Positions 37,257 to 48,341 of a stretch of 64,000 bases of DNA are shown here, one piece after another. Under the pieces are notes generated by a model. The model saw only the letters and a program-made list of their open reading frames with translations. It did no database searches and was not told where the DNA came from. The DNA is taken from NCBI GenBank assembly GCA_918026815.1, contig CAKJVC010000068.1, positions 1,612,001 through 1,676,000 on the forward strand. Reading direction: 5' to 3'. The DNA is from Chalara sp. BL73 (taxonomy: Eukaryota; Ascomycota; Leotiomycetes; Helotiales). Numbering within the stretch: the stretch's first letter is position 1; each line of letters begins with the position of its first letter. The translations under genes were made by a program, and so were the position numbers.

Positions 37257-39689
37257 AGGCTTAGAGAAAATAATATAATGTAATATAATGAGAAGCCATT
37301 CGCATGTAATCCCTGCATCTACGTACCGGGCGATCTTTTCAACTTGGCAGTATATCACTGATTCATTTTGGATGTGTTTCTCATGACCAGACTAAGACAG
37401 ATCAGAAGTTGGTGCCTTCAACCAGGGTGGTATGTATGAAAAATATGCGCACTTACTCCGAAGCTCACAATAAAAAATTAATAAGACATTATATCTTGAG
37501 GTCTAGATGATAATGTCTTTTAACGAGCAGTTCTCAGCTACGCTAGAGATTTTTAGGTAGGATCCGAGCTTTCGGTAGCTTTTCTTCATCGTTAAGTCAT
37601 CTTCGCGCGTTAAGTAGACAGAATGATATAGGGTGACAAAAGCTGCGGACGGACTGGTATGGTCTTGTGTAGGTATGGATCCAGCATCTCGGTTCGGTTC
37701 AAATATGTCAAAACCTTCGGACATCTGTGTAAAGTCTAAAGAATTTCCCCATTCAAATTCTCTTCACCGCTCATGTGAGTTTCGAGGGGTCAGAGTAAGT
37801 ATCAGGATGTGTAGTTTTCATATCAATCTCCTCAGCCAGACTCTGTACTCTGTTCTCCTGCGTGAGATTAGCAGTTACAGTTGGCCAGTCAAAGCCCTTC
37901 GCCACTACAAGGAGGCGATCAATGGAGTATTTCAGAAGAGAACACTGCGACACCTCAAGAGAAAGTGCGTCTTTTCCCGGAGAAGGCTAAGGTAAACCGG
38001 CTGGGTATGCGAAGGTGCTAGTAATCTCGAAGTTAGGGGCAGCAGCGATTGCCGCTACATCGACAGACGGAGCCATAGCGCGAGATATAGAGGTTCATAC
38101 AAAGACTATGCTAGAAAGTGTAGGTTCAAGATTGCATATTTTACCCAAAAAAAGGAGTTTGCAGGTCGGCATTCAGTATTTATACTCCATTGCAATAGTG
38201 TTTATGATTTGAATGGATCGTGTCTGGGCCGGTATCGTCTAGACACGGATCATACAGCTCGTACTTTAGCGTGTGGCACAGGCAGAACCTAATAGAGCTG
38301 GATGTGGATTAATATAAAGCAGAGTGAAGGGAGTTTTACTTTTTTAAACGATAGTACAGCTGCTTAGTGTCCTATCTCTTCTTGAGAGCTCCCGCTTTCC
38401 TAAAACTCTTTTTCTTTGACTTATGCTTTTCCCCAGAGATTTTTGTCGTAGGAGTTGCCCAAAATGCCTCCGTGCCTCAGGCTTTAATTACAACCTCATT
38501 GTTTGTTGTTGTTGGTTATTGTTTTACTCTTATTGTACTTTAAAATGCGAAAAAGGAAACGTACTATTTAGTCAGCAAGCGTTGACCCTCTTTCGACCAA
38601 GCCACGACTTATTACAATAGAGAACTATACTAGAAATAGAAGGCGTTATTGCTGAAGTCGACGATTTAGGAAAAAGGGTAATGCTATTTGAGAAGATCTT
38701 AGGTGGCAAGCTGGCGGATCGTAGAGTCTAAGTAGGGAGCACGATTCAAAAGAAATAGGGGCAATGATTAGCTTTTATATAGAGAGTGCATATATAGCGG
38801 AACGTCTAGGAGTTATATCACCATGCCTCCCAGTGAACACAAAACGCCGGACTATTTCTGGCAAGGGAATGATGTAAACCTCAACTTTGACTAGAATTAT
38901 CTCAAAAGCCAATGATTCGAAGAACAAGACTACAAATCTTCGCTATAAGTGACCCTTTGATCTATTGAACTCAGTCAAAATCTTGATATTTAGTAAGAGA
39001 ATTGTTGCTCAATAAGTTGATAGCTTGTTTTGTCCACCAGGAGCCTGCTTACTAACATACAGGATTATTAATTTTGATTGGCCAGCTAGATTGGAAAACG
39101 ATGTACGTAAGCATCTTCTTGAACATTTCTAATTCATGAATTCATATGAGTTCATGAAACCTTCATTCTACTTTTTCTATTCCTAGCTCGGCGCGAGTGG
39201 TGACAAAAACCATCGCAATAGTGCCTGCACCTCAAGGAAGATTACGTCGATCCTGTAGAGGCATATTATAGAACTAGAATTCTTGATTCATAGACAGAGC
39301 CTCGGGTCTCTTGGTCCAATCTAGGCGTTTTAGCCTTCGTATACGTACGATTGTGTAGGCATTATTCCCAATCGAGGTTTTGCAGACAAGAAATTACCGA
39401 TTCGAGAGCGGGACTTCCTTCCGTATCCATAACCTTATGCCTCCTCACGATCGACCTCTATCAATTGTTGGATCTAAACCAGTTACCGATAAACCCAAAT
39501 TAGCCCCTAAAATCAGGGAGTTTCAGCCTTTGACCGGCAGTAAGTATTATCTCAAATTGAACAAGATAAAATAAATGACTAATCATTCCAATAGAATTCA
39601 AAGCGTACGTACCAAATTGGTGGTGACTTGATATCTCGAAGATAGTCCACTGATCTTCTGATAGAGTTAAGAAGAGGTCTCAGAATGTT
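37257..39689. other. 2.4-kb gene-poor stretch
   Basis: AT-rich with stops everywhere. Short ORFs (for example 37633-37995, 39380-39574) look random. I see no repeat, RNA gene or transposon remnant that I can name. Confidence 0.35.
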
Positions 39690-41258
39690 ATGCCAGACTT
39701 TGAATTCATCACAACATCTGGAACCCAGCAATATGCTTCTCGTCAGGTCCGTTCAAAAGCTCGTGCACATATAATGCGAAAACATCACCAGAAGAGCAAC
39801 AATCTAAATGCAAAAGCCGAAGATGAAGAAGAGACGCCAGCCACCAATACCAAACCGCAAGCTCTATGCAGCACTGCAAAGGACTCAGTTGTAATTTCTT
39901 TCAATGTTTTCAAAACTACAGGTATGCGTGCATATAACGATGGCATAGAATTCAAGCTAATTGAGATATCAGATACACCACAAGGCAAAATCTCAATCTT
40001 TGATAGTCCGTCTGAAACCAGTTTGATGATCACCGAAACCAACAATTATTCGAGCATGACAATATCCCCACAGTCACTCGAGTTGCTTAGCCATTGTGAG
40101 TCCATAATTATCTCAATACATTCTACACAAGCTAATACTGAAACAAAGTCATTAAAACATTTGTTAAGGCCGTAATTCCATTGAAACCTCAACATGAGCA
40201 TGACTTATTTACCGACGTAGTGAGCTCGCCTGGGTGTTATCATGGAGCTCTTTTAGTTGCAACAGCACATCTCTCAGTCATAAAGACCAATCGAATACCC
40301 GTAGCATCCCTCTATCATCTTGGTGAAGCCATCAGACACGTCAATTTGCTCCTTGATGATCCTGAGGCGCAAACGCAGGACACCACCATAACTGCGGTTG
40401 GATGTTTGGCCATCTTTGAGGTAGTTGCCTTTCACTCACATATTCACACTGACTAACAGCTCTCAGGCTGCCACAAATCATGAATCAGAGACTTCTCCTA
40501 TCCATTTCAATGGGCTAGAAAAACTATTGAAGCTCCGGCAATCCCGAAAACAGCCACTCAACGATGGATACCTTTCAAGCTTCATCGAGGGTTATTGCGA
40601 CACAGCACGAGGTCACATGCGATGTCTTGTGTTAACACATTAATATCCATAGTCTACCTCTCGAACTGCTCTGCCAACAAAGTCGCGCACCGGTTCCAAC
40701 CACTCAGCGACCAGTCGCAGTCTCTTAGTACCTGAGGCTTGAAACATATGTGGAAAAAGTCTTCCTTCAATGGAATAAATTTGATTCAGAATCGGTGTGC
40801 CTCACACTCCCAAACCTTCCAGCGAGAGAGTACCCGGGGATAGATACACTGCATTAAAGTCTTCCACAAGCTCCCGCAACTATCCTATCTACGACCCAAG
40901 TTTGACCTACCAAACATCAACGAAGATCTGCAGTCCTTCTATCTGGACAGTATGATGCATTTCGAGTGCGTGATCAACTGATCATTTTGCGGGGACCGCC
41001 TGTGAGTCTTGCTATATGCGTCCTTTGCATGCGAGCACGACATATCTAGAAGACCGCAGGCTGACATCCTGCTGTACGGTATTTGCTCGGGAGGATCACC
41101 AGTGGCTGAAATCTCGTCTAGATGACATGAAGAAACAATTGGGGCTCGAGACTTGGTGCGAGGCAAAAGGCTGTTCTGCAGGAGTATGCATGGGTTGAGT
41201 CAATCTCGCAGCTAACTCAGACTTTTCGCGAAGGCACCTTGATGTACTTTGATAAATA
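39690..41258 (+). pseudogene. Fungal-specific transcription factor-like gene, decayed
   Basis: Two introns can still be spliced: 40096-40148 and 40421-40466. The first exon starts MPDFEFITTSGTQ and has KARAHIMRKHHQKS, the opening seen in fungal regulators lacking an N-terminal zinc cluster. After the first splice come IKTFVKAVIPL and SSPGCYHGALLVATAHLS, then AIFEAATNHESETSP and HFNGLEKLLKLRQSRK, typical of the fungal-specific TF domain. After about 40600 the frame breaks. Later pieces survive in other frames: KVFHKLPQLSYLRPKFDL and YLDSMMHFECVIN (about 40855-40980), then REDHQWLKSRLDDMK (about 41090) and AVLQEYAWVESISQLTQTFR (ending at about 41258). Expected role would be gene regulation; breaks and stops suggest it is dead. 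Confidence 0.7.
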
Positions 41259-41647
41259 AAAAAACTCTCAACAGAGCTTATAATTGAATTCGAACCATAT
41301 ATTCTGGTAATTTCTGAATATATAATACCTCGTGAGCAGATTGGCATGATCAGGAAGGAAATGTGGACCAACTCGCCGAAGACCTCAGTCGCTTGTTACA
41401 GCACATTGTACCTTCATCTTATTCTGCAATTTCGTTTGATCCAGCTTTTAAGATTGGTGATTTGATTCCTTCTTATCCACTACCGCGAATACAAGTCTTG
41501 AAGAACGCCTAAACATGCACATTGCCTAACCATGACTTCTATCCTGCATCTTCGAGAACTCATGACCAGACCCTTTTCTCAGTAATTCTCCCACCAACCA
41601 TGCTTCTCATAATTTTCTCGACAAACTTTCGAAACCGAACTAGGAGT
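41259..41647. other. Intergenic between convergent units
   Basis: 3' flanks of the TF relic and the small secreted protein. Nothing recognised. Confidence 0.35.
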
Positions 41648-42226
41648 TCAGATAAATACTCTAACGAGCTCAACCTTCTGACACGTAGGATTCTGCGGGA
41701 CTCCATTTCCCAATACCCAAGCAAGTGTCTCGTAGAAATACCCATACCGCGTCATGCACACCCACCACCGAGAATACGCCCTCGTCCCGCCCTTCGGCGG
41801 GCTAACCGTATCGTCCGCGGACCCAACAACCCGGACCTCGCCCTGCTCCGTGATGCTCACCAGCGTCCCGCTCCTGCTCGGCGTGAACAGCGGAAGCGCG
41901 ACGTTGCTAGAGGGGTCATAGGATAAGCCCATAGGCTCGAAGAGGTCGAAGTTGCTGCCAGATAGGAGGTAGTTGAGCAGACCTACAGTTCCGATGGATG
42001 GATCTGGCGTGGATGACGAGGTGTAGTTGAGGCGGAAGGGGGATGCGAAGCCGGTGCAGAGTGCTTCGATGGCGGCGCCTTCGTGGCAGGCTCCGAGGGC
42101 GGTACCGTTTAGGGTTTGGTTTTGCGAGAGGACTATAAGGTTAAAGGGGGCAGTTTGATCTGAGTAGAATTGCGCGATGGCTTTTGTTACTGCCAGAGCG
42201 AGGAGAGAAATGATGGTAATTAGCAT
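41648..42226 (-). CDS. Secreted protein of unknown function, 192 aa
   Basis: A single exon starting with a signal peptide (MLITIISLLALAVTKAIA, then QFYSDQTAPFNLIVLSQN). The mature part has N-glycosylation-type sites (NQT, NGT, NYT) and four cysteines. The tail runs WWVCMTRYGYFYETLAWVLG to NPTCQKVELVRVFI. This matches a family of short secreted proteins common in Helotiales and related fungi, for which I know no proven function. It stands next to a decayed regulator. No enzyme motif is seen. Family-level call is likely; role unknown. Confidence 0.72.
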   Translation of the reverse strand: MLITIISLLALAVTKAIAQFYSDQTAPFNLIVLSQNQTLNGTALGACHEGAAIEALCTGFASPFRLNYTSSSTPDPSIGTVGLLNYLLSGSNFDLFEPMGLSYDPSSNVALPLFTPSRSGTLVSITEQGEVRVVGSADDTVSPPKGGTRAYSRWWVCMTRYGYFYETLAWVLGNGVPQNPTCQKVELVRVFI

Positions 42227-43916
42227 TGTGTTTCTCGTTATGTATTGAGGCGAACTGTGATTACAGATGTCTTTATAATGATGTTGATAGGAGGGTTCGG
42301 AATATTGAGAGGAGAAGAGGAAGGAAAAGACGGAATTCTGATATGTAGCTGCCTCTCACATGTAGGTTATGGTCTGGCTTTCGGGGAAGGAGGCATGGGT
42401 AAGACATGAGATGTCATAATATCGCCTTTATCATCTCCAGCGAATAGGATATACGAGAATTTGTAGGACAGGTGGAAGCATATATTGTACTCTGTGTTAA
42501 GATAATGAAACGTATTTCGAATCTCCAATGCACTGCAGTCTACCGATCCGGACACTATCGTTGTGCGACCTAGTGAAATCCTCTTAACTGCAAGGTCCTG
42601 TTTAATTCTTTGTAGGCCTCAAGCTCGAGAAGCCCAAATCTTGACTATATTACGGTGTTTTGGTCTTCGACATCAGGAATAAGTCCGATCTTGGGGAGGT
42701 GGTGAGACTATCTGAGCAATGGAAATATCTTGGGCTTGATTCCGATCAGTTGTGGATATCTCAAAATTCCTCTATGGCGTCTATCGAAAAGTCTCGAATC
42801 TTGGGGTGTCTTTGCTTATAAAACGCATGGTATTCTTGTAAAGTATTCTTTGCATGCAGTGTACAACGTGGTAGATGCCAGAACACGGTCTCATATACAC
42901 AATAAAGTATCGTCTCAGCATGGCTCTTATCGAGCTCAAGGTTTATTCTGTTTTTATTATCCTGGAATATCCAAATCTGAATATCTGAAGAACCCCAGAT
43001 AACGTTACTCGATTCATTTTAGCTCCAGTAATATGCACCAACCAAGGGGTCGTGTGGATAATTGGCGTCGACTATTAATCTTGCGGGCCGATGCCAAGGA
43101 TGTTGACAAAAAAAGTCTCGAACAGCGAAAGCCTGCTGTTACCTTACTTCACCACATAGTATGCAGCTTAATACTAATAGTTTTATAGAGGTAAATCTAC
43201 TTGTGTCACAGTAACAGTGGGTGATGTTGAAATAAGCTTAATCCCGGATTAGCGGACCTTTGACCACCATTGATAACCAACCTCCCTTAGGTTGACATTC
43301 TCCGGGGCTATGATGGTAATACCTCGAGCATGAACTCACCCACGGTGGTACCCTCGCAGATGCGGCTGTAGCAGCTGGTGTAAAGCGTTGGGAAGACGGT
43401 CATATATAAGCAGTTGCCGGAGGAGGCGTGGAGGATCTTGTTGCTGCCAACAATTGTTAATCATATTGTGGATAGGTTAAGACACTTCCAGGATTATGGG
43501 TATTATGGTGAGAACATGGACGAGGAGGTTGGATGGTCAGTAGACCGGGCGGTGGTGAAATTGAGTACTTGTATGTACTTTAAGACTAGTAGTTATGGAT
43601 GAAACCAATTTGGAGTTACAGAAATATATGATGAATCCTGAGAAGAAAGAAAAAAGACTTTGACTATTTTCTTCTATATTTGAATTTCCATTTGGGTTCT
43701 TGTCTTTGCCTTGTCGAGGCGGTTCCTGGTGTTTTTATTTCCATCACATTCATATTCTCAGGCTTAAGTATCCGAGATGGCAGATTCTTTCAGCATGGGA
43801 AATAATTGGCATGGTGCTTTGTGCGCATGTGAATAGTTGAACGAAAACTACAAAATATGCAATTGGGTATCCGCTCAGAGTCCTCCCATATAAGCCACTT
43901 TTTTTTAAACATGACA
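42227..43916. other. 1.7-kb stretch without a convincing gene
   Basis: Contains the promoter of the 192-aa secreted protein. At about 43290-43450 the minus strand reads a Cys/Ser-rich stretch (SSGNCLYMTVFPTLY, SCYSRICEGTTVGEF) that could be a piece of a lost gene; it has stops on either side. The opposite-strand ORF 43414-43602 is likely its shadow. Confidence 0.3.
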
Positions 43917-46900
43917 TCACCTCCTCAGCTCCGGCAAACCACTCTCGACATCTTGACTCATTCTCATACGGAATCCCGTTGCCGCCCTTTCCATGGGTGG
44001 TCGTGCTGCCGACTCCCCCGTCGCTGGGCGGTGTGTATCCCTACTCTTTCTGTCCATCGTAGGGGCTAGAACCATGTCTAGGTCCAATTTACCAAAAGTC
44101 GTAATACTTGCTGCATAGTCATGCTCTACCTTTTGGGATCGTGTCCCTATAGCTTTCACCTTGCCTCGGAGCCATCTGAAGAACTCGCCAATATCATCTA
44201 AGAGGAGTGCGATCAGGATGAGCGGGATCGAGATTGCAAACCCAATGCCAAACATGTACTTGCTCACATAACTCAGCGGCAGGCTCTCCCCTCCGGCTGG
44301 AAATTCACGGATGTTGATGGTAAAGAATGATGCGATGAAACTAAGTGGCAAGAAAATGATCGTGACGATGGTAAACAAGATAATGGTTTGCGACTGTCGA
44401 GCCGTCCCCACTGCCTGGTCTCTCGTGAAACGTGCCTCAAAAGCATTGGCGTGCTTCTGCTTCAAATCCAGCATGTCTGTTATACTTTTGTAGATACGCT
44501 CAGCCTGCTTGTCCATTCGATCAAGATCTTTTAAACTGGTCCTTATGCCTTTTATTTGCTCTTCAAACCGGCGCTTGACATCACGTTGCGAGGTCTGCTC
44601 GTCCCGATAAATGTCACAAACGGCAGCTTGTAAGTCCGGCAGCACAACAAGCTGATCTTCAAGCACTTTTGCAATCATGTTGAGCTCATCACGGATATCC
44701 TTCGTCTCAGCTAAAAGGTCAGTTTCTTGGCCAATGTCGAGAAGTTTATCGACAAATAAAGGCCCACGCATGAACTCCTCAAATTTGAACCTCTCTTCAT
44801 GTGCATCCTGCTCGCCTATATTACTGTCCGGCTCCAAATATTTGGCGAATCGATTTGGTCGTCTGTGGTGTTGCAGCCAGGCTGATGCTTGTGCTGAGGC
44901 AGCGTTAAACTCTTTGAAGAGTATAGTCTCACGATCCGTGGCATTGCCAATTGACGACTCGAACATGTCAAGAAACTGATATTCATCGTCGCCCATACGA
45001 TGACGACTAAAGACACCACTACAACGATTCGTTATCGTCATGGCAAGGTCAAAGACAGAGTCTACAGGGTCACGAGTCTTGGAGTTGATATCTTCAATGA
45101 TGCTGTCGAGTACATTGAGCGGATCATTTTTCGGCTGTTGCCATCTTTGAGGAAAGGACGTAACAACCAGATCCTTACCTAGTATCCACATCCACAACTG
45201 GTCGACCATAACTACTTTCGGATCGCAATCTTCAGTTGAAGGATCCTTTCCTCTTAATTGGTAGCGATAAACAACTTGATCAACATCCCGGCTACCAGTG
45301 TCAATATTATGGTAAAATGACTGGTCTAAAGTACGCCTTATATGAAGGGAAACAGTAGAAGAGGCAAGATGCGCTCTGATCAGCATTTCATCATATGTAT
45401 CAGCTTTCCTCAGACGTAGTCGTGGCTTTTGTAGTGTCATTTCTGCTCGTTTTATAGCGTCGTGCATTTCCTGACGTCGGCGGCTGGTTTCAAAATGGAG
45501 ATATGGCATGAAAGTGAAGACATTTCCCTTATTGACGTGGAACGCATCCTTTCGGCCCGGTGATCCAAAGGAGTGTGAGTGCTTGCCTTCTAAGGAATAA
45601 CTCGTCTTTCTGTTGTGACGCCTTGTGGGAGTTTCTGTCCCGATTTTGGGAGACTTGTTTCCCTTATTGGCGGCTTTCTTGCCTTTCTCCTTTTGTCCAC
45701 CCTTCGCATTTTCTTTCCCGCCAAGTTGTGGGGACTTTGATCCTTCGGCTCGCGTCTCCTTAGAAGGACTGCGCTTGCTGGAAGGTGGTTTTGTAGTTCC
45801 GCTGTTTTGCGATTGTGCATGCTCACCTCCATTGATCACAATGAGAGGTGTTCGGGTTTGTTCTGCTGCAGATTCTTCCGCCTCTGACTCCAGTGCAAGT
45901 TGCGCTCGTGGAGTGCTTTGACATAGAGGCCTCATGAAATGCGAGTGGCTCTGCTGCCCACGATGCTGATGGCTGAAGGATCTTTCCAGCGCTTTGAAAC
46001 CCTCGACATCGCTTGCTCCTTGTTCGATGAACACCTTTGATAGGAGTGCTTCTACCCAGGCCATATTGTTCGCTGGGAGATGAATCCACCGAAACTTTAC
46101 AGCTTTATCCTCAGGCAGAATTGTCTTTGCTGGCTTCCGTGGGTTTAGAGAATCTTTACCATATAGCAGCTCAAATACAGTCTGCCTCTGGACTCTGTTA
46201 TCGTTTCGAAAATTCCCAAAGTCAACAGTGGTCGTGTGAAATCCATTGCATGCACCGAGGGCATCTTCAGATAATGAGTCGAGTTGATTACACGGGGCTA
46301 ACAAACTGACGATATCTTTGTGTTTTTCTTGGGCAGCGCGAAGGAATGGCGTGAATCCGAAGTTGTCTCTGGTTACTCTTTTGAGACCTTTATGCTTCAG
46401 TAAGGCTTGTACAACTTCCAGTTTTCCGCCGTGAGCCGCAAGATGCAGCGGCGTCATTCCATTCAGCAGTTTGGCATTAACTTCAGCGCCAGCTTGTAGC
46501 AGGACCCGTACGATCTCGCTTGAGCCATATCCTTTTTCACATGTGTTGTGAAGAGGTGTCCAGCCTCCATCACTTTTGGCATTAATTGTAGCACCGTACT
46601 TCAAAAGCATTTCTACGATGTCGCTTCTGTCATGCCTCGCAGCAATATGAAGACTTGTTTTGTCTCGATACTCCACAGCATTGACATGCGCCTTCGCCCC
46701 TCGTGGCCTACTCAAGAATTGTTCCGCCAATTTGATTTTTCCAGTAGAACATGCCCAGTGTAACGGAGTTCTCTTTAAATCATCTGTTCCAGCAGCTCCA
46801 TCGAGCGGTATATCCTGGCTTAACAAGAGTTGTATGACCTCGTCACCCCAGTCGCATTGTTTGTCCGCTGCCAGATTACACAATATATTTCGTCCTTTTT

Positions 46901-47360
46901 TATCTTTGGCATTACAATCGGCGCCTTTTTGTATCAATAGGTTGAGGATATGCCAATGATTCCTCCATGCCGCCCACATTAGAGCCGTCCTCCCTTTCTT
47001 GTCTCTGGTGTCGCGGTCAGCTCCGTGAGCCAGAAGCAGCTGGACAATGGCGACATGGTTGCGCTCAACTGCTCGAAGCAATGGTGATAATCTGTTTTTA
47101 TCCAGATTGTTTGGCTGTGCTCCTTGACTTAGTAGATATTGTGTTGCTGCAACTTTGCCCTTTTCTGAGCTTCGCATCAACCCGATGCGCAAGAAGTTCC
47201 CGCTGAACTGATTTCTAGTTCGAGCTGCTTCTATAATGTCGCGCAATTTCTCTGTATCATCGCTCTCCACCGCGCGCAACAGTTGAGGTTCCAGTCTCTC
47301 ATTGTGATCGGTAGACCTTGACCTCGATCGCGTTAGTCCTTCAGCATGCACTTGCGCCAT
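43917..47360 (-). CDS. Ankyrin-repeat protein fused to CorA-like membrane domain
   Basis: A single 1,147-codon exon. Residues about 25-365 carry roughly ten ankyrin repeats (LLRAVERNHVAIVQLLLAHG, GRTALMWAAWRNHWHILNLL, GMTPLHLAAHGGKLEVVQAL). A Lys/Ser-rich linker lies at about 515-595 (KENAKGGQKEKGKKAANKGN). Then comes a region ending in a CorA-like part: coiled helices (RDELNMIAKVLEDQLVVLPD, KSITDMLDLKQKHANAFEAR) and two membrane helices at about 988-1013 (FTIVTIIFLPLSFIASFF) and 1033-1052 (FGIGFAISIPLILIALLL). CorA proteins move Mg2+ using a GMN signature after the first helix; here the place reads FTINI, so ion transport cannot be assumed. In other fungi this fusion is known only as predicted protein. 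A second ankyrin gene follows upstream on the same strand. Confidence 0.88.
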   Translation of the reverse strand: MAQVHAEGLTRSRSRSTDHNERLEPQLLRAVESDDTEKLRDIIEAARTRNQFSGNFLRIGLMRSSEKGKVAATQYLLSQGAQPNNLDKNRLSPLLRAVERNHVAIVQLLLAHGADRDTRDKKGRTALMWAAWRNHWHILNLLIQKGADCNAKDKKGRNILCNLAADKQCDWGDEVIQLLLSQDIPLDGAAGTDDLKRTPLHWACSTGKIKLAEQFLSRPRGAKAHVNAVEYRDKTSLHIAARHDRSDIVEMLLKYGATINAKSDGGWTPLHNTCEKGYGSSEIVRVLLQAGAEVNAKLLNGMTPLHLAAHGGKLEVVQALLKHKGLKRVTRDNFGFTPFLRAAQEKHKDIVSLLAPCNQLDSLSEDALGACNGFHTTTVDFGNFRNDNRVQRQTVFELLYGKDSLNPRKPAKTILPEDKAVKFRWIHLPANNMAWVEALLSKVFIEQGASDVEGFKALERSFSHQHRGQQSHSHFMRPLCQSTPRAQLALESEAEESAAEQTRTPLIVINGGEHAQSQNSGTTKPPSSKRSPSKETRAEGSKSPQLGGKENAKGGQKEKGKKAANKGNKSPKIGTETPTRRHNRKTSYSLEGKHSHSFGSPGRKDAFHVNKGNVFTFMPYLHFETSRRRQEMHDAIKRAEMTLQKPRLRLRKADTYDEMLIRAHLASSTVSLHIRRTLDQSFYHNIDTGSRDVDQVVYRYQLRGKDPSTEDCDPKVVMVDQLWMWILGKDLVVTSFPQRWQQPKNDPLNVLDSIIEDINSKTRDPVDSVFDLAMTITNRCSGVFSRHRMGDDEYQFLDMFESSIGNATDRETILFKEFNAASAQASAWLQHHRRPNRFAKYLEPDSNIGEQDAHEERFKFEEFMRGPLFVDKLLDIGQETDLLAETKDIRDELNMIAKVLEDQLVVLPDLQAAVCDIYRDEQTSQRDVKRRFEEQIKGIRTSLKDLDRMDKQAERIYKSITDMLDLKQKHANAFEARFTRDQAVGTARQSQTIILFTIVTIIFLPLSFIASFFTINIREFPAGGESLPLSYVSKYMFGIGFAISIPLILIALLLDDIGEFFRWLRGKVKAIGTRSQKVEHDYAASITTFGKLDLDMVLAPTMDRKSRDTHRPATGESAARPPMERAATGFRMRMSQDVESGLPELRR

Positions 47361-48341
47361 CTTCTACCAAACATTTCTGGGCTTCTATGGCTGGCAGATA
47401 ATCATATCGAGAGTTGCAATATCAATAACTATTTTGCATATGTCGGTTCATATAATCTGCCATTCCCACAGAAAGAGGGGCGGTTGAACATTGTCCAAAA
47501 CAGCATAACAAGAGCTATTCTGGAGGTGCGTATGGCAACCTGCCATTGCCAAGCCCAAATTTTCGCTGATCAGAAAGCTCCATTAAGTCTATCGCCGACT
47601 CAATGACGATGGAAGAGCGGATTGGGGGCGAAATTGCCGCGAGATATTTTCACTATGCGCTAAAACACTATAACTTTCGGAGACATCCGAAATATTTGCT
47701 CTTTGAAATATTAAAAGATGGTAGGTGACCATGCGGCGTCGGAGGCTTCGGGGGCTTCGGAACAAGGCCCCTCCTACAGTATCCATTAAATTGGTACACA
47801 CACTTCACACGCAGCAAATATTGATAAAGGCAGTAATTAATATGTAGTTATTCTTCAGTTATACTTTAGCTTTCAACTTAAGACTTAGTGTACTTTAGGT
47901 CGACGGTCAATTAATCAAGTTACAAAGTTTCGGTGTTTCAGTCATGGTTGCTACTTCCCTATATTTCCTTCCTTATCATAGTCCACCAGCTTATTTCCAC
48001 CAGCCTATTCATCCCTTCATCCGAAGATGACTCTTAATTTCAGAATTGATCTTGGGCATTCCATCGAGTCTATATGCTCAGCTAAACGTCCCCAACGCAA
48101 TCCAGCCCCTGGTGCAATGCTTCAGCATTTCTAAGCACTGGTCCCCAAAGTGGGAACTGATTTGTGCTTTGCAGAAGCTTGTGCTTGTCTTGGCTACTCT
48201 ACAAGGTCCTGGCGGATGATTAGAGAGCGCAACTGGCCAAAACTCCTAGTTTTCTTCTTTGTTGTGTTGTGCAACGCAAGAACAGATGGTATAGACATGG
48301 CAGAAAGTTATATATCGCTGCCTATAAGCGATTTTGAGGCT
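47361..48341. other. Intergenic between two ankyrin genes
   Basis: About 1 kb. It holds the promoter of the ankyrin-CorA gene and the 3' flank of the next ankyrin gene. ORFs are short and unconvincing. Confidence 0.35.

Noticed and set aside
39400..39420. TTCGAG-containing stretch like a tRNA B box
   Set aside because: No matching A box or cloverleaf around it.
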